From contig NZ_FUZA01000012.1 of the NCBI RefSeq assembly GCF_900167945.1, positions 1 through 64,000 of the forward strand: 64,000 nt of DNA. Direction: 5' to 3'. The notes under the pieces are model-generated. The model did no database searches and was not told the origin of the DNA. It saw only the letters and a program-made list of their open reading frames with translations. The stretch is from Dyadobacter psychrophilus. GTDB lineage: Bacteria; Bacteroidota; Bacteroidia; Cytophagales; Spirosomataceae. Below, one piece after another: positions 44,322-52,134 of this stretch (positions are counted from its first letter, which is position 1; each line of letters starts with the position of its first letter). The position numbers and the translations under genes are program-made.

Positions 44322-45602
44322 ATGCAAAATCCTATGAACCCTAGTTTTTACCCGAGCGCAAACAAATCATGCAAGTCCACAAGAATTATCAGAAAATTTA
44401 TTTTAATCAAGTTTGGTCAAGTTAAGCTAATAGCGAAACCCGAATTTGTAATTAAGTCTTTATTACTATTTATTATCTGTCTTGTTCTTGTCAGTTGTAA
44501 AGATCCTGGCGTTAAAGAACTGGATCAAAATAGCCTTAATGCGACCAAAAAAAATGATGTGAGTGCTAGAAATGCGGGATCTTTCGCAGAGGATCTCAAA
44601 CCAATTATCCGCTACAATTTTGATACTGAGATTGGAAGTTGGTACGAGAACTCTACTTGTTGCCCATGGTCGCTCTCATTAAACAGCTTAGTTGCGAGGG
44701 CAGGCTCAGGCTCTATCAAATTTGACCTTCGAAGAGAGGACAATATTCAGAATCCGCGCACCGAGCTTGGTAGAGAACCAAATAACAACCAAGAAAGCTG
44801 GTATGGTTTTTCTTTGTTCTTTCCTGCCTCTTTTATTAAGGATCCCATTGAGGAAAGCATTGTGCAATGGAATTCCAGACCCGACTTGAAAGAGGGCGAG
44901 TCATGGAGAAGCGCCCCATTGTTTTTAGGAATATTAAACGATCGCTTTGTTTTGGAAGTTCGAAGCGATTCAAATAGAATAACAAAACAGGGTTATTTCT
45001 CTTTCAATCGATTAGATCTTGGCCCGGTGGAAAAGGAAACGTGGCACGACTGGGTGTTTCACATCAAATGGGCTTATGACAACACAGGGGTGATCGAGGT
45101 GTGGAAAAATGGGCAGCTGATATTAAGCCGCTTAAACCAGCCCAATTCCTACAATGATGCCATGTTTCCGTATTTTAAAGTAGGAATCTATAAATGGGAC
45201 TGGGCCACGAAAGCCACGGTAGGGATTGACAGAAGAACAATGTTTGTTGATGAGATCAGCATTGGCAATCACACGGCAGATTTCAAGCAGGTCTCCCCAC
45301 AAGCCACTCCGCTTCCTGTCACGCTCGCATCGTTCACGGCGGCAAAGCTTGGCCTTGTTTCACAATTAAAGTGGAGCACTGCTCAGGAAGTGAATGCAGA
45401 GCGTTTTGTTATTCAAAGAAGTAGCAATGCAAAAAACTGGCAAAATGTGGGTGAAAAAATGGCCATTGGAGCAAGCAGCAATCTGATCAACTACGCCTTT
45501 ACAGATCAAAAACCTGTCAAGGGGACAAGTTACTACCGATTAAAAATCGTTGACAAGGATCAGACCTTCGCATACAGCAGCATTAAAAGCCTGAAATTTT
45601 AA
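44322..45602 (+). CDS. Heparin lyase I-like lipoprotein with C-terminal surface module (copy 2)
   Basis: A 426-residue protein. The hydrophobic signal with lipobox LVLVSC begins only at about residue 45, after a long basic stretch; no later ATG exists before it, so the start is uncertain. Residues ~90-320 match the lyase at 39016 (WYENSTCCPWS, ESWYGFSLFFPASF, EESIVQWNSRPD, WHDWVFHIKWAYDNTG, PYFKVGIYKWDW). Residues ~330-426 (LPVTLASFTAAKLG, then LKWSTAQEVNAERFVIQRSS and YYRLKIVDKD) are the module that usually precedes a type IX sorting domain, but the protein stops without one. Probably a polymer-directed enzyme; substrate unknown. Confidence 0.72.
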   Translation: MQNPMNPSFYPSANKSCKSTRIIRKFILIKFGQVKLIAKPEFVIKSLLLFIICLVLVSCKDPGVKELDQNSLNATKKNDVSARNAGSFAEDLKPIIRYNFDTEIGSWYENSTCCPWSLSLNSLVARAGSGSIKFDLRREDNIQNPRTELGREPNNNQESWYGFSLFFPASFIKDPIEESIVQWNSRPDLKEGESWRSAPLFLGILNDRFVLEVRSDSNRITKQGYFSFNRLDLGPVEKETWHDWVFHIKWAYDNTGVIEVWKNGQLILSRLNQPNSYNDAMFPYFKVGIYKWDWATKATVGIDRRTMFVDEISIGNHTADFKQVSPQATPLPVTLASFTAAKLGLVSQLKWSTAQEVNAERFVIQRSSNAKNWQNVGEKMAIGASSNLINYAFTDQKPVKGTSYYRLKIVDKDQTFAYSSIKSLKF

Positions 45603-45636
45603 TTACGGTGGTTAGAAACATTGCCCGAGCATAAAT

Positions 45637-45676
45637 AAAAATGGAGCTGTCCTTTATAGAACAGCTCCATTTTTAT
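45637..45676. terminator. Bidirectional terminator
   Basis: ATGGAGCTGT (45641-45650) pairs with ACAGCTCCAT (45661-45670), with A residues before and T residues after. It separates the convergent lyase and DUF4270 genes and can serve both. Confidence 0.85.
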
Positions 45677-45692
45677 TTATCTGTATACGGAT

Positions 45693-47087
45693 CTACCGAA
45701 CATTAACAGAAGTATAGTAAAGTTGCAGTTTAACACCCGGATTGCTGTTACGCTGATCGCCAATCACAAGCCGCGCCGCGCTCTTACTAAATTCCGTATT
45801 ATATTCAGGCAAAGTCCTGTCGGTTTCGGTATTAAATGGTGAGGTCCTGAGCAAAATGCCAGTTGTGTTCTCGCCACTGGTAGCCATAACTGACGTCAGG
45901 TACCCGCTCAAATCAAACTCATAGTATGCCGTATTATTAAGCAGGTCAACGGTATAAGTGCCAGATTTAATATTACCTCGCAAATCTCTAAGTGGCTCAG
46001 GGAACCCTTCGGCTCCCAAATAATACTCATTATTTTTATCAACTAAATAAGCATATAATGTAGAGGGGGCAGGATAAAAGTTGGTCACCGAGGCCTGCAA
46101 TGGTGTCACACGCAAAAAAGCTTTATTGACAACAGTGTAGGGATTTAATTTCAAATCCTTTACGGTGGGTAAGTCCACCCGTGTGGCAACGGCCAAACCA
46201 GCCTGGATGAAAGACATATTGCCGGATTGCGACGATGGCAGCGACTGTCTGCTGGTAGTAGGCAACTTTGTTAGCTGAGTGCCTTTTCTGTCAGCAAGGA
46301 TCTGATTGTAACCAATACCGGATTTAATGACCGTAGAATCCTTTGTAATTCCGTCATCACCCGTTAAATGATAATGAAGCTGAACTGAGGTGTTGTCATC
46401 AGAGAGCGTAAAACCGATGATAGGCCCGTTATCCGTAGCGCCTGGGATCAATACCAAACCCTTGACGAGGTCAATCCATTCGGTATTGCTTGGAAGCTCA
46501 TTGTTTTTACCCATCTGAAAAATCTGCTTACCCAAGTTGTCAGAAAGACGGATTTTAACTGTTCCACTTGATTTTGGTGTTGGCACCACCCTTATTTTTC
46601 CCAGTGCGGTTGCCTCATACGGCGTGCTGTTAGAATTATAGTACGCTCGTTTATCAAGCATATTTGCCAACAGCTTGTGCACTGCTATATTCATGGCAAT
46701 TGTCGTATCGCCATGCGCATAATTATCATATTTTAAGGATAGCGTCAGCGAATCATACACAGCTAATTGGGGCACAACGATTGCGTTGTCGATAGTCGGC
46801 TGAAAAAATGCAGTTGCCTGATATTTACCCAAATAAGGATCAATATTTCTTCCTACCAAAAGACGCGATGGTCCGCCCGTCATTACCGAGTCGGCAGCAA
46901 GCGTGGAAAGTGTTACCGTAGATGTATCTGAAAACTGCACAGCAAAATCGTCAACATTAGGTTGTACGATCGCTTCAATCTCGTCACCCGAGGGTTCACA
47001 ACCAGCAAACGAGGTTGCTACTCCCAATATTATCAATAATCTAAAAACCCTTGAAGATCTTTTAAGAATATGCGAATTGAATTTCAT
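45693..47087 (-). CDS. DUF4270 family lipoprotein
   Basis: A 464-residue lipoprotein (lipobox TSFAGC at Cys30 after basic residues and a hydrophobic stretch). The family DUF4270 is recognised by the opening after the lipobox (FAVQFSDTSTVTLSTLAADSV) and by repeated beta segments such as YLGKYQATAFFQ and YDSLTLSLKYDNY. It is probably an outer-membrane surface lipoprotein. It stands divergent to a Kelch lipoprotein and a DUF4907 gene; these three families often occur together in Bacteroidota. Function unknown. Confidence 0.85.
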   Translation of the reverse strand: MKFNSHILKRSSRVFRLLIILGVATSFAGCEPSGDEIEAIVQPNVDDFAVQFSDTSTVTLSTLAADSVMTGGPSRLLVGRNIDPYLGKYQATAFFQPTIDNAIVVPQLAVYDSLTLSLKYDNYAHGDTTIAMNIAVHKLLANMLDKRAYYNSNSTPYEATALGKIRVVPTPKSSGTVKIRLSDNLGKQIFQMGKNNELPSNTEWIDLVKGLVLIPGATDNGPIIGFTLSDDNTSVQLHYHLTGDDGITKDSTVIKSGIGYNQILADRKGTQLTKLPTTSRQSLPSSQSGNMSFIQAGLAVATRVDLPTVKDLKLNPYTVVNKAFLRVTPLQASVTNFYPAPSTLYAYLVDKNNEYYLGAEGFPEPLRDLRGNIKSGTYTVDLLNNTAYYEFDLSGYLTSVMATSGENTTGILLRTSPFNTETDRTLPEYNTEFSKSAARLVIGDQRNSNPGVKLQLYYTSVNVR

Positions 47088-47111
47088 TTAGTGCAAGAAC
47101 AGTAAAAAGTG

Positions 47112-47141
47112 CAAAATTATCATATGTAATCTTAATTACAA
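47112..47141 (-). promoter_or_regulatory. Promoter of the DUF4270 gene
   Basis: On the minus strand TTG (47139-47141), a 19-nt spacer and TAATTTTG (47112-47119) match the Bacteroidota promoter. The rest of the 503-bp gap to the Kelch gene has no gene I can support; a 35-codon plus-strand frame with KNKPGYFKPN near 47300-47415 may be a remnant. Confidence 0.55.
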
Positions 47142-47590
47142 CATCATTAGGACAAATGCGGCAAATTAAAGCAGCTCGTCTTGGTTGCAACAAAAACCCA
47201 AAGGCCAACGTAAGGGTTAAAAATGAGATGAACCAGCGCTATGGTGCCATCCTAACGAGCCGCTGATTGTAGTTACGCCAAAGGGCGGCCGAAAGTGGCA
47301 AACATGGTAGATAAACGTAAAAACAAGCCAGGCTATTTTAAACCAAACACAATGAAGCTTATGACAACAATACGGATGATGCCATCGTTGAAAAGCAGCA
47401 CGGAAGGCTAAACTTTTAGACAAAAAGTAACATATAATTTTACTTAGCAGTATCAAGATGTTATGTTTGCAAAAAATTTCAAGTAGCGACTGCTGATTTT
47501 GAAGCATTAATCTTTACAAAAGGCATTATCCAAGAGCCCGATTATTCACCATTTTTCTATTGTATCAATTAGTCAAACCATATTTTTTAC

Positions 47591-48616
47591 ATGTTTAATA
47601 CCTTAAAAAAGACTTCATTAGCCCTTCTGGTTGCTTCAACCGCATTTATTTCCCTCAGTTGCGATAAAGATGATCCCGAAGCAGATAAATTAGGAAACTG
47701 GTACAGAGCAGGCATCCCTAGTTTCGGAGGATCAGCCAGGGCTCGCGCAGTAAGCTTTGTTATTGGAAATAAAGGATATATCGGAACAGGGCTTACAAAT
47801 GAAACTGTTCAAAGAGTTAAGGATTTCTGGTCTTATGACGCAACAACAAAAATCTGGTCACAAGTGGCTCCGTTTGAAGGATCAGGAAGAAATGATGCTG
47901 TGGCTTTTGTAGCGAGTGGCAAAGCCTATGTTGGTCTAGGTTTCGATGGCGTTACCACAGTTGATGGCGGATACAAGAAGGATTTTTATCAATACGATCC
48001 TGCAACCAATAAATGGACCAAGAAGGCTGACTTCGCCGGCGGAACGCGCCAATATGCAACTGCGTTTGTAACGGATAACAGAGCATATGTTGGTCTTGGA
48101 TGGAACGGCAGTGGCTACTACCAGGATTTTTACGAATACAATATACAAACCGATAAGTGGACTGAAAGGGCAACCTTTACAGGTGGAAAACGCAGAGGCG
48201 CACTTGCATTCACAGTTGGTGGTAAAGCATATGTAGGTTTTGGCCAGACCAATTCCGGAAGCGCAGAGCCAAAAGATCTATACAGCTTTGATCCTGCCGG
48301 AAACAGCGGAACCGGCGCATGGACAAGAATGGAAGCCAACACGAATGATGACCTCACAGGTAGAACTTACGCTTTACCATTGGTTATCAATGACAAAGCT
48401 TATATAGTTGGTGGAACTGGTAAGTCTGACACATGGGAATATACGCCGGGTACCAACACATGGGTTCAGGTTGCAACTTTCGAAGGTGGGCAAAGAGCTT
48501 TTCCTGCCGGGTTTGCAATCGGTAATACAGGTTACGTAGGAACGGGAGGAAGCATTACCGACGATTTTTGGGCATTCGATCCAACTGCCCCGGTAAACGC
48601 TGACGATAACCTGTAA
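47591..48616 (+). CDS. Kelch-repeat lipoprotein
   Basis: A 341-residue lipoprotein (lipobox ISLSC, Cys24). It has about six Kelch units between residues ~45 and 330, each with a GKAYVGLG-like strand, a polar turn, then DFYQYDPATNKWT. Together they should build a beta propeller. Proteins like this are sometimes called NanM-like, but sialic-acid activity cannot be inferred. It sits 2 bp before the DUF4907 gene, in the same operon. Confidence 0.9.
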   Translation: MFNTLKKTSLALLVASTAFISLSCDKDDPEADKLGNWYRAGIPSFGGSARARAVSFVIGNKGYIGTGLTNETVQRVKDFWSYDATTKIWSQVAPFEGSGRNDAVAFVASGKAYVGLGFDGVTTVDGGYKKDFYQYDPATNKWTKKADFAGGTRQYATAFVTDNRAYVGLGWNGSGYYQDFYEYNIQTDKWTERATFTGGKRRGALAFTVGGKAYVGFGQTNSGSAEPKDLYSFDPAGNSGTGAWTRMEANTNDDLTGRTYALPLVINDKAYIVGGTGKSDTWEYTPGTNTWVQVATFEGGQRAFPAGFAIGNTGYVGTGGSITDDFWAFDPTAPVNADDNL

Positions 48617-48618
48617 CT

Positions 48619-48963
48619 GTGAGTAACAGGAAGAAAATCTTTGTTATTATAGGCATACTGGCCTTTGCTGCTGTTACTTATATCTTTCTTTTCAAAGGAG
48701 ATACAGGTGCAGGCGGCAAAGGCCTTCGCCGTTTAAAGGCAGAAGCTTTCCGGCTTGATTCAGGGTGGGGTTACAGGATCCTTGATAAAGGAACACCCAT
48801 CATAGAGCAGAAAAGCATTCCCGGAATACCGGGCAACAACGGCTTTAAAGATGAAAAGTCTGCGCTGAAAACGGCTAAGCTCGTAGAGCATAAACTGGAA
48901 AGAGGCATTTTCCCGCCGTCTGTATCGGCAAGCGAGCTGGATAGTCTTGGCATTGAGTATTGA
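48619..48963 (+). CDS. DUF4907 family protein
   Basis: A 114-residue protein starting with GTG, two bases after the Kelch stop. An N-terminal helix (IFVIIGILAFAAVTYIFLF) anchors it in the membrane. The domain has SGWGYRILDKGTPIIEQKSIPGIPGN, typical of DUF4907, followed by a helix (ALKTAKLVEHKLERG). The family often follows Kelch proteins. Role unknown. Confidence 0.85.
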   Translation: MSNRKKIFVIIGILAFAAVTYIFLFKGDTGAGGKGLRRLKAEAFRLDSGWGYRILDKGTPIIEQKSIPGIPGNNGFKDEKSALKTAKLVEHKLERGIFPPSVSASELDSLGIEY

Positions 48964-48980
48964 TTAATCCTGGTCCTTTA

Positions 48981-50081
48981 CTATTCCGCTAGTGCGTCCC
49001 GCTTGAACTGGTAATGTCCCATGACCGGGTAATGGTCGGAGTAATCTACCTGATTGAAAGTAGTAAAGTCTTGAATTTGAAGCCTGTCGCCACTATAAAA
49101 TTGGTGATCTATGCGGATAAAATAAGGCAGACGATTGAAAGTAAAGCCAAACCCCTCCCCTTTTTCTTCAAAGCCGTTTCTGAGAAGGCCCCGCATTTTA
49201 CTGTAAACATATCCATAGGGAATCTCATTGAAGTCTCCGCAAACAATAACCGGATATGGTGAGGCATTGATCCAGGATTCCAGCGCGCTCATCTCAGAAG
49301 CTCTTCGCACAAAACCAGTCCGCATTCGTGTGAATGTGTTCTTTCCTTCCTTTTTGACGCCGTCCATCTGCTTTTGACGAACGAGTGTGCTTAGCTTCAA
49401 TGTCATCGAGTAAAGGTGTACAGCAATTATGCGGACCGTATCGCCCTTAATTTTAATGTCCGCCTGCAACATTCCATTTTGTGCTTCGAAAATCGTGTCC
49501 CTTTGGGCAATGATGGGGTATTTTGAAAAAACGGCAAGCCCCCAGGAGTGGGTATGGTTCTCTGCTTTATTACGGCTATAAAATGCGGTGTGCACATATC
49601 CGCTGCTATCCAAGGCTTTATTGATGTTGAATAACCTTCCGCGGTCACTAAAATATTCCGACATGCAAAGAATATCCGCATCCGACGAAGCCACCCAGCT
49701 TTTCATATTGCGGACGCTTTGCCTGACATCGGGACTCTTTAAATCTTCATTTAGGCGAAAGCTGTGCACGTTATAGTTCATTACAGAAAATGACTTGCGA
49801 AGCTCCTGCGGATCAGCCTTGTGGCCAAAAGAATAGGTTCTGGAAAGAAAAAATCCCGCCAATGCAAACATAGTCAGGGGCAGCAGCGCCTTTTTTCTTT
49901 CCACAATAAACCAGGTCGGAATGCTGAACAGGTGAATGATTACCACCACCGGGAAAGACATCATCATGAATCCCGCAACCCATCCTTTGAGCGGAATCCA
50001 CAGTATCAGTATGTAAATCAGCAGGGTATAAAAAGTGAAACACTTATATAAGAACCACAGAAACTTTTTTAACCCTTTCAT
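48981..50081 (-). CDS. Membrane-anchored endonuclease/exonuclease/phosphatase family protein
   Basis: A 366-residue protein from ATG 50081; a TTG at 50108 is possible but less likely. Three hydrophobic segments in residues ~5-90 anchor it. The EEP domain follows, with SVMNYNVHSFRL (Asn), ILCMSEYFSD (a metal-binding Glu), VHLYSMTLKL, GDFNEIPYG (Asp/Asn) and DYSDHYPVMG (Asp-His). All the key catalytic positions seem present. It is an inner-membrane protein with a DNase I-like fold; the substrate (nucleic acid, lipid phosphate or other) is unknown. Confidence 0.87.
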   Translation of the reverse strand: MKGLKKFLWFLYKCFTFYTLLIYILILWIPLKGWVAGFMMMSFPVVVIIHLFSIPTWFIVERKKALLPLTMFALAGFFLSRTYSFGHKADPQELRKSFSVMNYNVHSFRLNEDLKSPDVRQSVRNMKSWVASSDADILCMSEYFSDRGRLFNINKALDSSGYVHTAFYSRNKAENHTHSWGLAVFSKYPIIAQRDTIFEAQNGMLQADIKIKGDTVRIIAVHLYSMTLKLSTLVRQKQMDGVKKEGKNTFTRMRTGFVRRASEMSALESWINASPYPVIVCGDFNEIPYGYVYSKMRGLLRNGFEEKGEGFGFTFNRLPYFIRIDHQFYSGDRLQIQDFTTFNQVDYSDHYPVMGHYQFKRDALAE

Positions 50082-50149
50082 TAATTCAAATATCGCATTT
50101 TTTAGCAAAAATAGGCGATAGATATCAATTTAGAAGACATCGCCAGAAC

Positions 50150-50180
50150 TTGTACAAATGATAAAATATTTTTACCTTTG
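50150..50180 (+). promoter_or_regulatory. Promoter of rimP-nusA-infB
   Basis: TTG (50150-50152), 20 nt, then TACCTTTG (50173-50180), an exact second box. The predicted start is near 50186, giving a ~65-nt leader. Confidence 0.7.
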
Positions 50181-50207
50181 CAAATAATTCTATTTTGATC
50201 GATTGAT

Positions 50208-50233
50208 TGAGGGGGTCTTAAATCCCCTTTTTT
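50208..50233 (+). terminator. Attenuator-like hairpin in the rimP leader
   Basis: AGGGG and CCCCT (arms near 50210-50214 and 50224-50228) with six T after them (to 50233). It lies between the promoter and the rimP start, so it could stop or pause transcription. Confidence 0.45.
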
Positions 50234-50251
50234 ATTTGCAGTAAGCCGTAC

Positions 50252-50734
50252 ATGACAATAAAAGAGCAGTTGGAAGCTTTGCTGGAACCCCTTCTTGAGG
50301 ATGGCAACTGTTTCCTTGTAGATATCATCATTAAGCCTTCCAAGGTAAGTCAAAAAGTGTCAATTCTTGTCGATAGCGACGAGGGGATTACCATTCAGCA
50401 ATGTACATCCATCAGCAGAAGATTGGCCAAGCAGCTGGAAGAGCTGGAAGTTTTTGCAGACGCCTACACACTTGAAGTTTCATCACCGGGATTAGACCAA
50501 CCTTTGCTTTTGCACAGGCAGTACCAAAAAAACCTGGGCAGGAATTTAAAGGTTACATTGAAAACGGGAGAGGTGATTTCAGGAACATTGATCGAGGCGA
50601 GTGAAGAAATTGTTAAATTACAGTTACCTGCACCTAAAAAGAAAACGAAAACACCCATTGATCCAGCTGAGTTGATCCGGGACATTCCGTTTGACGATAT
50701 TTCAAAGGCTTTAATAGAAATTTCTTTTAAATAA
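50252..50734 (+). CDS. rimP: Ribosome maturation factor RimP
   Basis: A 160-residue protein. The N-terminal alpha/beta domain has IKEQLEALLEPLLEDGNCFLVDI and VSILVDSDEGITIQQCTSISR; the link ends EVSSPGLDQPLLLHRQYQKNLGR, the family hallmark. A small SH3-like C-terminal domain follows. It helps mature the 30S subunit. It is the first gene of the conserved order rimP-nusA-infB. Confidence 0.95.
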   Translation: MTIKEQLEALLEPLLEDGNCFLVDIIIKPSKVSQKVSILVDSDEGITIQQCTSISRRLAKQLEELEVFADAYTLEVSSPGLDQPLLLHRQYQKNLGRNLKVTLKTGEVISGTLIEASEEIVKLQLPAPKKKTKTPIDPAELIRDIPFDDISKALIEISFK

Positions 50735-50820
50735 AGTTGCAAGCCAGATAAGATCTCTGATTTGTAATCAATTATATAATATGTATAACTTAGTATCAGC
50801 AAATATCTATAACATAAGCA

Positions 50821-52062
50821 ATGGATAGCGGAATATTAATTGAGTCATTCGCCGAGTTCGCAAGCTCTAAAAACATCGATCGCCCAACGATGATCAGTGT
50901 TTTGGAAGAAGTGTTTCGTACAATGATTCGCAAGAAATACGGCACTGATGATAATTTTGATGTAATCATTAACCCAGAAAGCGGTGACCTTGAAATGTGG
51001 CGGACGCGCGAAATCGTTGACGACAACTCAGAGGACATTTGGGACTATAACAAGATACCACTGGCGGAAGCCCGCAAAATTCAGGGTGACTTTGAAGTTG
51101 GTGAAGAAGTTGCAGAAGAAGTTAAGCTGGTTGAATTCGGCCGCAGGCTCGTTCAAACGGCAAGACAGACTTTGATCCAGAAAATCAAGGACATGGAAAA
51201 AGAAATCATGTTCGAAAAATATAAGGATCAGGTTGGCGAAATGATCACGGGTGAGGTTTATCAGACACTCCGGCACGAAGTGATCATTGTTGACTCAGAA
51301 GGCAACGAACTTTCGCTTCCACGCACAGAGCAGATTTCAAAAGACCGCTTCCGTAAGGGAGAATCCGTTAAGTCTGTTATCCATAAAGTGGAAATGAACA
51401 ATGGTTCTCCTAAAATCACACTATCAAGAACTTCACCTGTTTTTCTTGAAAGATTGTTTGAAGTTGAAATTCCTGAGATTTACGATGGAATTATTTCAGT
51501 AAGACGTGTTGTTCGTGAACCAGGGGAGCGCGCCAAAGTTGCAGTAGAATCATACGACGACAGAATTGACCCGGTTGGTGCTTGCGTGGGAATGAAAGGA
51601 TCTCGTATCCATTCGATCGTACGTGAACTTGGTAACGAGAATATAGATGTTATCAATTACACAGACAACCTTGAACTGCTGATCAGCAGGGCGCTTAGTC
51701 CGGCCAAAGTTAGTTCAATGCAGATTGACCGCGATGCAAAGCGTGTTTCTGTTTTCCTTAAACCCGATCAGGTTTCACTTGCAATCGGTAAAGGTGGCCA
51801 GAACATTAAACTCGCTGGCAAGCTTGTTGGAATGGAAATTGATGTTTTCAGAGACATTGAAGAGCAAAACGACGAAGACGTTGATTTGACAGAATTCTCT
51901 GATGAAATTGATGAATGGATTATCAGTGAACTGCACAAAATTGGTCTGGACACAGCCAAAAGCGTGCTGGCGCTTAATAAAGAAGAACTTGTCAGGAGAA
52001 CCGATCTTGAAGAAGCTACGGTTGAAGAAGTTCTTGACATTCTTCGAAAAGAGTTTGAATAA
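50821..52062 (+). CDS. nusA: Transcription termination/antitermination factor NusA
   Basis: A 413-residue NusA. The N-terminal domain (~1-125) binds RNA polymerase; it is followed by an S1 domain (~130-200: MITGEVYQTLRHEVIIVD), KH1 (GACVGMKGSRIHSIVRELG) and KH2 (LAIGKGGQNIKLAGKL). The C-terminal ~60 residues (DEWIISELHKIGLDTAKSVL) form a helix-hairpin region, shorter than the extra domains of Enterobacteria. It controls pausing and termination, maybe also of its own operon through the leader hairpin. Confidence 0.96.
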   Translation: MDSGILIESFAEFASSKNIDRPTMISVLEEVFRTMIRKKYGTDDNFDVIINPESGDLEMWRTREIVDDNSEDIWDYNKIPLAEARKIQGDFEVGEEVAEEVKLVEFGRRLVQTARQTLIQKIKDMEKEIMFEKYKDQVGEMITGEVYQTLRHEVIIVDSEGNELSLPRTEQISKDRFRKGESVKSVIHKVEMNNGSPKITLSRTSPVFLERLFEVEIPEIYDGIISVRRVVREPGERAKVAVESYDDRIDPVGACVGMKGSRIHSIVRELGNENIDVINYTDNLELLISRALSPAKVSSMQIDRDAKRVSVFLKPDQVSLAIGKGGQNIKLAGKLVGMEIDVFRDIEEQNDEDVDLTEFSDEIDEWIISELHKIGLDTAKSVLALNKEELVRRTDLEEATVEEVLDILRKEFE

Positions 52063-52134
52063 TTTACAATAACCGGCAGTTTTAATCCAGGGGTTAGATC
52101 TGCCAATGCAAAACTTTTTCTACTAATTGCTAAT

